Shown piece by piece: positions 26,101 to 37,717 of a DNA stretch of 64,000 nucleotides (position 1 is its first letter; each line of letters begins with the position of its first letter). The stretch is from Moniliella sp. 'wahieum' (taxonomy: Eukaryota; Basidiomycota; Moniliellomycetes; Moniliellales; Moniliellaceae). The notes below the pieces were generated by a model. That model worked only from the letters and a program-made list of their open reading frames with translations, had not been told where the DNA came from and ran no database searches. Position numbers and translations under genes: made by a program. The stretch spans positions 186,001 to 250,000 of the forward strand of contig RSEE01000091.1 in the NCBI GenBank assembly GCA_003971905.1, written 5' to 3'.

Positions 26101-27990
26101 GTTCGCCCAGACTGCCTGCCACCTGCTGGTGGGGGGTGCGGGTGGTCGCAGGTGGGAGGGGGGAAGAAGGGAGGAAGCGGCGCGAGAGAAGAAGCAGCAC
26201 CAGTCGGCGTAATCTATCACGTTTGCAAGCTCCACCAGAAAACCCGATGTGGACGACTGGGCTGCGAAGGAAGCCACATCGTCGCTTCTAGTAACCACTA
26301 TAGCTACTGACCGTAGCCATGGCCTGGGGCGCTGTCAGGGTACCCTAGTACGTACGTCTGAGCTTTGCGCCCTTCTGCGCCCCAACCGTCCCACCATCCT
26401 AGCTCTCCAAGCGCACTGCGCATTTCTTCGCGTCCCACAGGCCCAGACTTCGGAGTAGGAACGACGTTGGACGAGGCCTACGCACGCCGGCACAAGAGAG
26501 GGTTGCCAGGGTCCAACGCCGCGCCGTGCCGTTCCCCGCAATGGGCGACAAAATTTTAACAGTGCGCTGCCCCTCTGTCTCGGCTCGCGACTGGCCGATC
26601 AGACGGCGCGCCCGAGGGATGGCCCGGGATGCGTGGGGTGGCCCAGCGGATAGAAGCCCAGGCCTAGAACCTCCTACGGCGGCTGATGCGCTCTAATCTA
26701 AGATCTAATGGCGCTGATGCCATCGACCATTTGCATCCACCCTCACATACTACGTAGAACCCGGGATGCTGAGCTTCTGTTCCGCCCCACCCATCAATGC
26801 TGTGAAAGAAGGGGCGGTTGGGCAAGATACTTTACTAAGCGATCATGGGTGAGCGCCGCGATGAATCCGCACATCAATGAGGAACGAGGGCTCTGAACGT
26901 GGTTGCCCGTTATAACTGAGAAGTAGCTCTTACGCTACCAAGCTAAGGACGATTGCAAAAGGATGATAGGAAACACGACCTTGTGAGCCACAGAGAGAGA
27001 GAAGGGGGGAATGAGTCGCAACGGATGGATTGATGGCACATGTTCCAGCCCTTATTGGCGCGCGAGCGGGGGAACGATGAGAAGACTTCCGCAGCTTCAA
27101 GCGATACTTCAAGCCACATCCTCTAGTCTGCTGGCGTCTGCCAAAAGAGCGGCATGGCAGCCATGCCGGTCGCGCCCCCCGCACCAGCCCACTCTCACCC
27201 CACTCACCCACACTCACCCACACCCCACGGCTGTCTGACAGGGCACACGCACAGTGTGGGACGCCACCTTCAAGCTTCTGCTCCAAGCTTCATCGATCGA
27301 TCATCGATCATCTCCTCGCGCTCTTTTCTTTTCTCGCTGGATCTGCGCCTCGGCCGATATTGGAGACCCCCTCCCCGCACGCGCTCAAGCAACCGTCACA
27401 AGTCACGCATCAGCGTCACTAGTCATAATCACGCGTCACGAGTCAGGCACACCGAGCGTAGAAGACCACAGGAAGAGGCCGGCCTACTGGGGCGTGCGTG
27501 ATGCATGCGTGACCCTGTCATGCAGTTCGTGACACGCACGCGGGGAGACTTAGTTTTGGCGACTCGCCGGTGGCCGACTTGCCGCTCGACCCGTCTACAT
27601 GTTTACCAGTGGTTCGCCTCGTTCACCCCCCGGGGTCGGGCAACTCTTCCGTAGGTCGCGACTGTCACATGTCAGAACATGGCGGTCGCGCACTTCTGGG
27701 TGTGGACGGTCGCCCACTGTGGCACCTATATTTACAGTGTTGTGCGGGTGCAGCGCAGACAGACAGACAGAAGGTGTAAAACGGATGGAGACGAGAGGAA
27801 GCGGAAACCCGCCGGACGGGGAACGGAACCCGGGCGGAATCACCCAGGACCCGTGCCGTCCGCACAAGTGTATCCAGTCTTTTCTTGATGACGATGGAGG
27901 GGAGCCATTATGGAGAACGACACTTGCGACTCCATCGTACTTAATCATCCATTGAAGCTACAATATATACCTAAACTGTGACAGTTTTGG
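26101..27990. other. Intergenic, no gene recognised
   Basis: About 1.9 kb between the KRE6-like gene and the reverse transcriptase fragment. It contains the ATCGATC array at 27291-27312, singly spaced GTCACTAGTCA/GTCACG words to 27460, and CACTCACCCA-type simple sequence at 27184-27225. No endonuclease domain of a LINE was seen here. Confidence 0.5.
27291..27312. repeat. Heptamer array (ATCGATC)n
   Basis: About two and a half units; GTCACTAGTCA and CACGCGTCACGAGTCA words follow at 27413-27445. Confidence 0.8.
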
Positions 27991-28009
27991 CACAGCCTTT
28001 TTTTGGAGG

Positions 28010-30480
28010 AACTTATTCCTCCGCCACCACAACAAGGACAATGACCTCATCGGGACGTATCCCAACAAGGCCTGGCAACTCCCTCCGCCCCCCGACTTCT
28101 CAACGCGCGAAGCTCCCGACCCAGTCACCAAAGCCAATCGCCTCATTCGGGAGGGCTGCCTCAGCCGCGCAGCAAGCACCCTCGTCGGCCAATCCACCAT
28201 TGCCCCTCTCACCCCCGAGACCCAGGCAAGCCTGGAAAAGCTCCACCCCGTTGGAGAGGCGAACCCCTTCAACCTCGGTCCGGGCACAGCCTTCGGCAAC
28301 GCCTCCAGCCGCACTCGTCCTACCCACACAGGCCGCGAGGTACCGCCGGGCACCATCCTCACCGACACGACGGACAGTAACCGCATCGTGGTGGACTTGG
28401 ACGAAATCGACTTTGTTGCTCTGATTGCCACGTTCAGAATCGACGTTGGGGCAGGTCTATCCGGGTGGACCCAGCCCCTCCTGAAAACAGCCCTTGGATG
28501 CGAACGCTTCGTCACCTTTCTCACCGCCCTCACCAAGAGTATTTACCACGGCACTGCCCCTGGACGCGAGCTCCTGTTGGCCTCCCGCCTTACCCCCCTG
28601 GAGAAGGCATCGGGAGGTATCCGCCCCATCGCCTGTGGGGAGCTGATCTACCGCCTGTGCGCCAAGGCCATCGCTCGAGCGATCAAACCCAACAGCTGGC
28701 TTCTCCCCACCCAGCTGGGAGTAGCATCGCAAAACGGGGTGGAGCCTATCGTGCGGATGGTCGAGCGCATGACAGCGCCAGGCGGGGAGAACGATGCGGA
28801 AATGGGCGACTTCAGCCACGTCGCCATGCTCGACTTTACCAACGCGTTCAACACTGTGCGCCGTCGCACACTCGCCAAGGCTCCATGCCTACGCCCCCCA
28901 CCTCCTCACCTTGGGCCGGTGGATCTATGGTTCCCCCACCCAGCTTTGGGTTGCGTCGGGCGGAAATGAGACCAGCGTCCTGTCGGCAGAGGGCGTGCGG
29001 CAGGGCGACCCCCTCGCCCCCTTTTTCTTCTCCATCGCAGTGCGGCCCACGCTAGAGAAGTTGAGCATTGCTCTGCCGCCGGGCACCTGGTGATGGCATA
29101 CCTGGACGACATTACCATTTTCGGTCCAGAGCCAGGCATTACCGGCCAAGCTGCCGAGATTTTGGAAGACGACGCGTCAGCCTCAAGCTCAACCTGCGCA
29201 AGTGCGTCGAGCGGGACCGGGACCAGATCCGGGAGGATGGTCTGCAGGTTCTGGGCACTTGTGGGAGGGGTAGACTGTCGTCGATCGTGGCTCCGGGCCC
29301 AACTGGCCAGTCTGAGGGAGAACATGCCTAAGTTTGATGGCATCACCCGCCAGGGACGCCTCTTACTATGGCGGCTCAGCACTCAGACCAAGCTGCGCCA
29401 CCTGCTCCGCACCATGCAGATGGAAGGAGAGCTAGACGAAGTGCTGGCCGAGATCGATGCCTTCATCTGTACGGAGTTCAGACGGATCCGGGGCGACGAG
29501 GATCCCCAAGGTGCCAAGGACGACCACTTCGACATGCTCATGAGCCTGCCTCTCCGGCTAGGAGGATGCGGCAGCCCGCTTTACTCGTATATCGCGCCCC
29601 ACGCCCGTGCCGCGGCCAACGAGGTCAACGACTATCTTATTACCACTTATGTTGACCGTTCGGGACCGCAAACGGCAGAGGCCAACGCATTTACGAAGCA
29701 ACGCCAGCGCTGCCGCGAGATGTGGGAGAAAAGTCGACAGGAGCTGCTCCAGAAGCTGGACGCTGCCGATGGTCGTCACGTGGTTGAGCACAGCAACCCG
29801 AGCCACAACTGGCTCTCCGCCATTCCGTCCGTCCCATACCTCAGGCTCTCCGACCAGCAGGTCCAGGTTGGTCTCCAGCTCCGCACGCTGTGCCGCACCA
29901 CGCGCAGCATGTGCAAGTGCGGTGTCATGTCCTCGCTGGAGCACATCATGTATTGCACTCGCTCCCAGGCCAAGTTTGGAGCGTTGCATGACGCAGTGCG
30001 GGAGCCCATTCTCCAGCTCCTACGCTCCATTCCCGACACCCATGTCCACAACGAACCAATGGTGGAGGACGAGGATGGCCGGAGACAGAGGACACAGCGC
30101 ACTGACTACCGCGTGATGGGACCCGGAGCACTGGGAGGATCAGGAATGGAGGTCGACCACACGCTGCGCGACACGGGATCACTGGCAGCGCAGAGCGCGT
30201 TCCGGAGGGTGTGCACGCGAGCACCGCAACCCCCTTGGAACGCCGGGAGAAGGAGCTGCTTCGGATGCTTGAACAAGCAAATGCGAGAAGAACGCCAAGT
30301 ACCAGGGACGCACTCAAGAGACGTTTTTCCCCCTGGTTTTGACGACGCGAGGATACTACGGCACCAAGACGGCGAGCAAGTTGTTTGCGCATTGGAAGGA
30401 GTTGGCTACTAATCTCAGTGGAAATGGTTCCTCGCTCGGATGTCAACCACGTTCCTCCGTGTCCATACGCGCTTCCTAGG
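28010..30480 (+). mobile_element. Non-LTR (LINE-type) reverse transcriptase fragment, 5'-truncated
   Basis: A reverse transcriptase spans several frames. A conserved lead-in with TKANRLIREGCLSRAASTL (28120-28180) precedes RT blocks: SGGIRPIACGELIYRLCAKA (28610-28670), motif A MLDFTNAFNTV (28828-28860), motif B EGVRQGDPLAPFFFSI (28990-29037) and motif C MAYLDDI (29094-29114). The thumb region and a CKCGVM---HIMYC zinc knuckle (29915-29957) follow. No apurinic endonuclease domain precedes it, and no poly-A or clear target-site duplication was found. The coding part ends near 30412-30480. At least three frame changes (about 28890, 29090, 29200) break it, so it is probably inactive even if some are read errors. 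The lead-in type is known from reverse transcriptase proteins of oomycetes and other eukaryotes. Confidence 0.8.
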
Positions 30481-30734
30481 GTACGGGACCGGATGGCATG
30501 AGCCGGAGGGTCCTGATATCCTGGCGATCCCCCTGGTTCCTTGACCCTGGTGGCGCCCCTAAGTAACCCCGCAAGATGAACGGTTAGGTTTAGACGTAGC
30601 GTTCCCCCTGTCCCAGCCTTCTTAAGTCTGCCAATGAAATGGACGTTCTCTAGGGATACACTTGGCGCAATGACAAAAACGGCCAACACCTGAAAGATCG
30701 GACATGGCAAATCGAAATTGGGGCGATGATAGGG
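30481..30734. other. Short spacer after the reverse transcriptase
   Basis: No gene or poly-A tail recognised. It separates the element from the 3' end of the alpha/beta hydrolase on the other strand. Confidence 0.4.
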
Positions 30735-32578
30735 CTAGAGTCGCGCTTCAGGCCACTCGCTCTCGTCATCGTCATTGGACAAAGGGGAGAGTAAGGTCTC
30801 CTCTAGCCACTGGCTCACCATGTCTGCACAGAGTTCCGGGTGGACCTGAGGCATCATATGCTGGGCTCCCTCGACGAGTACAGCCTCCCCACGGATAGGA
30901 AGGCACTGCAACAGAGTGGGCCAGTCGACAAAGGGAGGATCACTTGGGTACCGAGCCAGCTGAGCCTGGGTGAGTGTGGTACGCATCTTCTCTCCATTAG
31001 ATAGTTGGAGGGGCTTGGCGGGCTGGGACGCGGCGAGGGGAAAAGTACGGACGCGAGTGAAAAAGGGAAAAGGCGTATCGTGCACAGGAAACTCGGTGGC
31101 CAAAAGAACGTACATTCGGCCCCGAGTGGGGGGATGAAACGCACCAAAACGCCCACTGGTGTTGGCTAGATGGACATAGACACTGGGCCATCCTGCTGCG
31201 TAGACCTCAGCTTCGGCTGTCTTGTTGTTGTTCAAGGCTACACCATCAGGGTGAAAGGACAAGGCGAAGCGAAGATAGATAGCAATTGCCTCATCGGTCC
31301 AATCCGGATAGGCGCGACGGATGGCACTCTCCCTTCTGCTGATTAGGAAACAAATCACGTCGTTTGGACACCAAGTGGGACAGATTGCTGAGCCCTCGTT
31401 CCGTACTCGTCCAGATCGGCAGGCCACGTGGGATCTCTTCCATGTTTTCGGTAAGGAGAGGTGGCATATCCCCACAGCATAAAACGGCGGCATGAAGTAG
31501 GTAGGATCCAAAAGGATACCAGTGTGGAACAGATCCGGGCGAACGTTTAGTGTCATTCCACCTAGCGCACCACCCATACTGTGTCCCACAAAAATAGTGC
31601 GTGGGCGTGAGCGGTCAGACGCAAGCCGGGGAAGAACTTGGGGTGACGATGTATCGGGTGGGGGGAGGTAATGGTCCACAAACTGGATGAAGTCACGACA
31701 CATATCAGGCCAAAAAAAACTGTTTTCAACAAATCTCTGTGTTAGTACTGTACTGACTGTTTCCGCGTGCATATAATACACAGTATTTTAGGTCAGAAAG
31801 AAACAGGACTTACGACCATGCGCGCTACCTTCACGGTTCAGATCGGCAGCCTCACCCGATATGAGGTGTTCCATGATCCAAATGTCGCGAATCCGTACCT
31901 TGCTATTGTGCAAACGATGAACCAGCATGCGAAGAAAAGGCTCCAATATCTGCAAGAAGAGTCAGATACGATGCAACCCCTGAATTATACCCATTCCAAT
32001 GCCAACAATAAACATACCTCTTTGACCATCCCTGCTGCATGCCCAGAACTAGGGTCACATCTTCCCCTTCCTCGTCGTGGGAAGCAGAAAAGGAGGGGAA
32101 GGGTAGATTCGTTCGGCGACACCCCATAGCTGACGTTGCTTGTCACGGATACGTTCTTCCACAATCCGTTTTTTCTCCTCTTTCCCGAAGGGCACTGGGT
32201 GTAGAGTCAAGCGCTGTATATACGATGATGCCAATTCTTCCCACCGTTCTGCTGATTCTTTTCTGCTCAAACCCGGGGGTGGAAATGCTTGACCCTCGGG
32301 CAAAGTTGCTTCCCGTAGCAGGCGCGGCCAGGCGGCAGGGAATGTGTGCGAACGGCTAATCCATGCGACGTCGTCGGGACCGTAGAAAGCCACCCTTTCC
32401 TCCCGTAGGCCGTTTGGTAAACAATGAAAAGGTGGCTCCAACGCGTCACATACGTCAAAAGGGACTTGCAATCCTTCGTACGTCTCCCTGAGTTGGCAGG
32501 GGGAAGGAGGGGTAGAACCACCTCACTAGGGTCGGCCAAGGCCATGCGCAAGGCTTCTTTGTTGACGGGGAGTGCCAT
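30735..32578 (-). CDS. Alpha/beta hydrolase with C-terminal ARL, possibly peroxisomal
   Basis: ATG 32578-32576 starts MALPVNKEALRMALADPSEV. The first exon part (to about 32018) holds a charged segment with RKESAERWEEL and EEGEDVTLVLGMQQGWSKR. An intron (32017-31950) leads to ILEPFLRMLVHRL and VRIRDIWIMEHLISGEAADL. A second intron of about 80 nt lies near 31740-31815. The fold core then gives RTIFVGHSMGGALGGMTL (nucleophile Ser in GHSMGG), a late VEGAQHMMPQVHPELC (likely catalytic His), and the end EWPEARL. The order (WI-E--, then GHSMGG, then GA-H) fits the fungal AKT2/MPAH-like serine hydrolases, many of them peroxisomal. The final ARL fits a PTS1 variant. Substrate unknown. A TATATAAG word lies about 90 bases upstream. 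Confidence 0.75.
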
Positions 32579-34608
32579 ATATCCAGATCGACTTGTAACG
32601 ATGGCGGGCTGGAATGGTATATGATATGAAAATGAAAACTAGATGTGCGTGCTGGAAGACGCTCTTATATATTAGGTCCCAATACTCTTCTCGTCGGCTT
32701 CCCTTTTGCTGGTCCCTACCGGATGCCTTCTGTTTCCCCCACGAACTCTCTTTGCGTTCCCCCCGTCTCTGACAGGATCTTGGTCTCCCTCGCCTTGCCC
32801 CAATTGCTACAGAGGGGATAACAAAGAGAAGGGGTGGCAGTATGCATTTAGGACGTTATATATAGACGAGGTGGCTTTTTTGTTCCACTGAGAAGGGGTA
32901 CCAGTTACCTGGTACCAGTAGACACTGGATAATGTTCCAGGTTTGCCCGCCGGATATCGTTGTGCTCTGATTGATCTGAGATCTGATTACATCGAGCATC
33001 CCAAATGCATCTTGTAAAGCGGCGGAACAAAGGTCCGAATACGTATTCAAATGATAAGCTGCAAAATGTGTTTTCTCTTTTCGTTCGTGCGCAAAAGACG
33101 ATGCGGATGCCAAAACTATTATTGACTTTAGGTACCGGTGGACCCTTAGCACAAGGAGGGTCGCCCACTCTCGTATATGGGAGAGGACATGGGCGCCACG
33201 AGTGCCCCGAGCGCCGCAGCAGTAAGCGAAACATTGAGTTGAACGTTATCCAGTGTGTGTCTAAAAAGAAGTAAAAGAAGGCGTGACGCCGATGACCGAT
33301 GACCGTTGAACGCTGATTAATGATTGCTTCGATAACACTGAGTACTCAGACTGAGTACTGGTGCTGTCCGCGCTATACCCACCGGGGCACTGTGATAGGC
33401 ACAGAGATTAGATACTCGGCATTACCACGAAAGCTTGACCCTAGCTGTCTATGTAAGAAGACCAGAGAGCTGGCAGTCGGTGATGTATTGCATTGAGCAT
33501 GAGCTGCAGAGAGGCTAATAGAGAATATTCCCCTTAGTTGGAATATTGGGAGGAACCCACCGGAAGGATCCGGTGGGCTTGGTCTACCTGCGGCACTATA
33601 CACCACAGTATGGGAGGAGGGCGCCGCAATCTATGTCTCTCCTTCTCCTTCGAGAGGAGAACCCTCTTTGGGGCTATCCAACAACAAAGAATTTCCTACA
33701 AGCTTGAAGAAAGAGGAGATATTTGAGATGGAGGTATGGCACATGGATGTCATAGTATACCCGCAGTTGTTGCCATGGGCGTGTCACGGGCGTGCCCCGC
33801 CATGGGGTTCACCAGGTTTATGGGATACAATCCCTTAGGAGACGGAAGGACGGCACACGGTACTTCGAGCTTGGGCTAGTCGGTGGGTGCGAGCGAACGA
33901 GGAGGGGCCTTTGGTCGTGAAGCGGAGGTGTCTGCACGGGTGGCAAGGCTACGCATGCACCGGCTGGACGGCAGTAGTACGTGTCTAAAGCCTCCGGTCC
34001 TTGGGGACAGGTCGCTGAATGGGTCCTGGGACTCGGGGTAACGCGTAACGTGGGTTACCTGGTCGTTACCTCACTCGACACGCGTATGTAGTACGGCGGA
34101 ATGAGACTGAGTCCTAATGAAGAGCAAGGGCAACGAGGAAACCGTGGCATGCAAGTGATCGACGTAACTCGTAAATTCTTTTAAAGCGCAAGGGAGGACC
34201 AGTGACTAGGACTAGTGACCAGTGACGACTGTGTGAGAGGGGCGACGCAAGGATAAGAGAGTAATGGAAAGACGGGGGGAAAGACAAGGGTTGGGCGGTG
34301 AGGATCACACTAGCGAGCCTCAGATAGGGCCGCTTATATACCGTACTAGAACAGAGGCATCAACAGAAGGGAATGATTTGACTGTATAATAAGGGGAAAA
34401 GCGTGGCCTGCTCTGTCAGATTGCGATTCGGTGCGCCGCAGCAGATGATTGAAGCTGGTGAAGGGTTCTACCAAGATTGGGGTGCAGCAGTTACGAAGCT
34501 TCGTACTGTAAGGCCGGTTCCCCCTGGCTCTCCACGGAAAGTATCCGCGGCATGTATAAGTTGCCCATACAATGCTGACTTTCACTCACTAGGCTCGCAG
34601 GGCTGACG
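32579..34608. other. Intergenic, no gene recognised
   Basis: This begins with the hydrolase promoter (TATATAAGAG on the minus strand at about 32674-32665). GATGACCGATGACCG and GAGTACTCAGACTGAGTACT words occur at 33290-33360. No frame shows a known domain, and in particular no WD40 repeats are visible on the minus strand. Confidence 0.5.
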
Positions 34609-34687
34609 TGTGCTTCGATGAGATCTGAGATCCTGAGAGGTTTACGAAATGCGGGGCTCGGTGTTCGGAGATGACCGGAGCGCCCCA
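34609..34687 (+). repeat. Dispersed repeat copy A2 (partner 827-895)
   Basis: See copy A1. This copy has an extra TCTGAGATCCTGA insert after the shared GTGCTTCGATGAGA block. Confidence 0.4.
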
Positions 34688-35129
34688 TAACAGTTGTCTT
34701 CACCTGTGTCAAATGTCCAATCGACCCATGTGTGGTTCCAACTTGTGGTCCATTGGCTGCGCAGGTATACCTCTGTTTCTCCCGCCATCTTATGATCATA
34801 TTGCCATTCCCCAACTTCGCCCAAAAATGACACGCAGAGCATTTCCGCTCCTACGGATGCCCATATCTTGGGATACTAAAGCAAACAATACAGGGCTTTT
34901 CCTTCAAGAAAACCTATTGAACCCTGGCCATAGTCCAGGTAAGATGGCTAACAGGAAGCGGATCGATGCGCATAACGCGAGGGGGGTAACGCAGGCCAGA
35001 ACAGGATCCAATGGCCTTGTCCCTCACTGTCAGGAGGGAAAGTGCTCGACGAACATAAGCAAGCAAATGTGCTTAACCACGGGGACCAGTAAGGCTTGGC
35101 TATAGGTGAATGCTAGATGGGCCTCGACT

Positions 35130-36055
35130 TGACTTGTCTATCCGTAAATCGTCGAGTGAGATGCATTGTTGCCATCCAGGCTACACCAGCGTCTCATTCC
35201 GTACAGGCGAATGAGGAGGATCAAATTCCTGGTGCTCCTGAGGGTGCCTCGGTCTTCTTCCATGACGCGACGTGGCCGCGGGGCTTGTCCCAGCTGGGAA
35301 AACGAGGTAATTCCAACAATCGACTCGGTCCCATGGTCGGGGAGTGGGTTTAGTGCACTGGCACTGGTAAGGTAATTGATCTCCTGTAGACATCTGGGTT
35401 GGATTAGCATCAATGCCTAATAATATGGGGTAAGACAGGGTAGAAGGGGAGAACGTACTGCTGCATAAAGTCCCTGCTTCGCGCTTTGGACTTGGGGTCT
35501 TTCTGGGCTAGCAGCACGCTGGAACCAGACGGGGCGGCGCCGAGCGCTGAACCGGGGCGAGACCCGCGTGACGAGAGCGGGCGGGAGGGAAGGATGTTGG
35601 CGATCTGAGCGTGAATCGGGTGAGGCGGGTGGTCCTCCTCCTCGTGCGGTTCATCGGGGTGGCCGTTAGAGTGTCCCTCGGAGGGGGAGACGGGGGAAGC
35701 AGGGCCAGAATCTTGTGTGGCGCCCGCGGCTGCAACGAGGTAGCGTGCCCGTCCTGGCGGAGCGCAAACTCAAGCATCTTAACACGGCGCATGAGATCCG
35801 TCTTGGCATTCTCCATACTCGCTCGCTCCCCCTCGAGCAGGGCGATGCGCGCTCGCATCTCGGCACGTTCAATCTCCCACTCGTTGCGTTCGCGCTCGTA
35901 TTGCCGCCACTCAGATTGAAGGTGGTGGAGCACTCCAGAGAAGGTGTACTGGCTGGTGGTGTCGCTAAGACCCACCAGGCCGGAGCCGCTTCCGGTGCTG
36001 CTGTCCCCAATCCCCCCACTCCCACCTGCACTCCCGTTCCGTACTCGTTGGCCAT
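35130..36055 (-). CDS. Striatin-like protein, N-terminal part only
   Basis: Striatins are regulatory B-type subunits of PP2A and the scaffold of the STRIPAK complex (Far8/PRO11 in fungi). From ATG 36055 (one frame change in the Gly/Ser-rich leader) come YTFSGVLHHLQSEWRQYERE and the coiled coil NEWEIERAEMRARIALLEGE followed by RVKMLEFALRQ, the diagnostic caveolin-binding plus coiled-coil block. A His/Pro/Glu-rich linker ends RDFMQ. An intron (35458-35394) is spliced in phase to QCLQEINYLTSASALNPLP, again a striatin block. After about 35110 no striatin similarity is seen. The C-terminal WD40 propeller is absent from the next kilobases on this strand. The gene is therefore truncated, rearranged, or has a very long intron or misassembly. 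Confidence 0.7.
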
Positions 36056-36738
36056 CGTCGTTGCCGTCGAGGAGCTCGAACGGCTCGCCACGCCCAGCAA
36101 TCGGAGCCTGAAAGGGACAGGTGCGCTGAGCTAAGCACATGAAATGTTCACAACCCAATTTACTCCACACTTTTGCATCAGGCACCCCGCCATACTCCTA
36201 TTACCCTCATATTACGGAGAACTGGACGGAGTAGTTGGAGAAGTATGTTGGGCAGTGAGTATACGGTCGGGGGGAGGGGGGTATGTGGAGTGGCCAAGAG
36301 CCCATCGGCCTTTAAGCTTCAGTGACATATGTGGCCCGACGTACGCTTCCAGCTTCGAAACTTATATCATCGCAGCTCATCACAGCTCATCACACTCACA
36401 ACAGTTCAAGCGTTGAGGGCGTTTTCGTTGATTATTGGGCGCGGATCCATAGGTGAAGAAAAACGCGGAGGCGAAGACACCAACGACTTGAGGGTTGGAG
36501 GGAGAATGGCTACAAAAATGCATGCTAGCGGGTCGAGGGACCTTTCGAAGGGCCACAGGAGCAGAATGATATTGTGTGTGGAAGCGGGGCCAATGTTCGG
36601 TGCAATTTTGTGGCAACGGAGGCGGAATGCACAACTCTATTCTGCATCCATATCATTGACAGAGCTTAAGGCTGGAACAGGGGAAAACATACTAGCTGGC
36701 CCTCTAACTCAGTAGAGCGCGGTAGCCTGATATCGATG

Positions 36739-36814
36739 AGTACTGAGTTCAGTACTGAGTCTCAGTACTGAGTACGCCTGAGGCTCTGAAGCTTGAAGCT
36801 TGAAGCTGGAAGCT
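36739..36814. repeat. Heptamer arrays (AGTACTG)n and (AAGCTTG)n
   Basis: AGTACTG units in both orientations occupy 36739-36775. AAGCTTG units follow at 36788-36814, the last degenerate (GAAGCTGGAAGCTC). Confidence 0.85.
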
Positions 36815-36964
36815 CTTTATTAGGGCGGATGGGGTAGAAATCCACCCACCTACCCCCGATCGTCAAACCCAAATCACATGCAGGCCCCACCAACAAACGA
36901 AACGTAGGGTTGGCCTGATCCTGATCGGGTAATTTTATCGGTGATCACTGTGTGACCCATGATG

Positions 36965-37025
36965 TGCATGATGCATGATCGATTAATGACCGGGCCCAGT
37001 GACGCGTGACGCGCGACGCGTGACG
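36965..37025. repeat. Heptamer arrays (ATGCATG)n, ATCGATT and (ACGCGTG)n
   Basis: TGCATGATGCATGATCGATTAATGA joins three palindromes at 7-base spacing and is followed at 37002-37025 by ACGCGTG units. This is the most mixed array of the window. Confidence 0.8.
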
Positions 37026-37717
37026 CTCAATGGCAGTTGTCCAATGGGTTCATTAATCGGCGCTAAGCGGCTAAGCGCCTAAGGGCTCGGCGTCTCGTGT
37101 GGATGTGTGAAGCTAGTGCAAGTGCTTCGCGACCACCCCCATCGGGCGGCGGCAGCAGCACGGAGCCAGTGTGTTGCGTGGCCTGGATTCAGTGGGTGTG
37201 TGATGGAATGGAATTAATGAACCGGCTCTGGGCTACATTCCCAGTCGCATCATGCATCAATGGGGCGCGGGGGCGCTTCAGGGCGCGGAGGCTGTGCTGC
37301 CGCGTGTCGTTTTCGGCGACACGGGCACCACGCCAGTCTTGTGTGGCCAGCTATGGCGCTGAGCCGCTGTGCCGGGGTCCCTGGTTGCAGATCAGCTGTG
37401 GATCAGCAGAGGGGCAGTCTTGCGGAGAAGGAGGGTGAAACCAGGGGTCTAGTGCGCTGTGCTTCCTCGGGCGTGGCTTGGTGTTCCTTGGGGCTATCCA
37501 ATGCACAATGCCCATGCGCTTGCACCTCGAAGATGGAAGCTTGTGCTTCCAGGCAGAACAGGGGCCAGCGTCTGCGGCGGGAGGAGCACTGGCGGACCAT
37601 CCTCCACCTCACCAGTCGCTGGCTGCCTTCTGGCCCACGCACCTCGTCCCCCACCACCTTCCTCACTGCCACCCTTTCGAGTCACCTCTCATCCACGCTC
37701 TTTGGCCCTTCTTGGGC

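Larger units (their letters stand above)
36056..37717. other. Intergenic with clustered heptamer arrays
   Basis: No recognised gene. Arrays of AGTACTG, AAGCTTG, ATGCATG and ACGCGTG units lie between 36739 and 37025. The stretch is bounded by the 5' ends of the striatin-like gene (-) and the tetraspanin-like gene (+). Confidence 0.55.

Noticed and set aside
29946-30710. 254-residue minus-strand frame over the reverse transcriptase 3' end
   Set aside because: Antisense shadow of the RT frame; no domain and unusual composition.
34671-35105. 144-residue plus-strand frame upstream of the striatin fragment
   Set aside because: No domain, no conserved pattern, and it overlaps dispersed repeat sequence.
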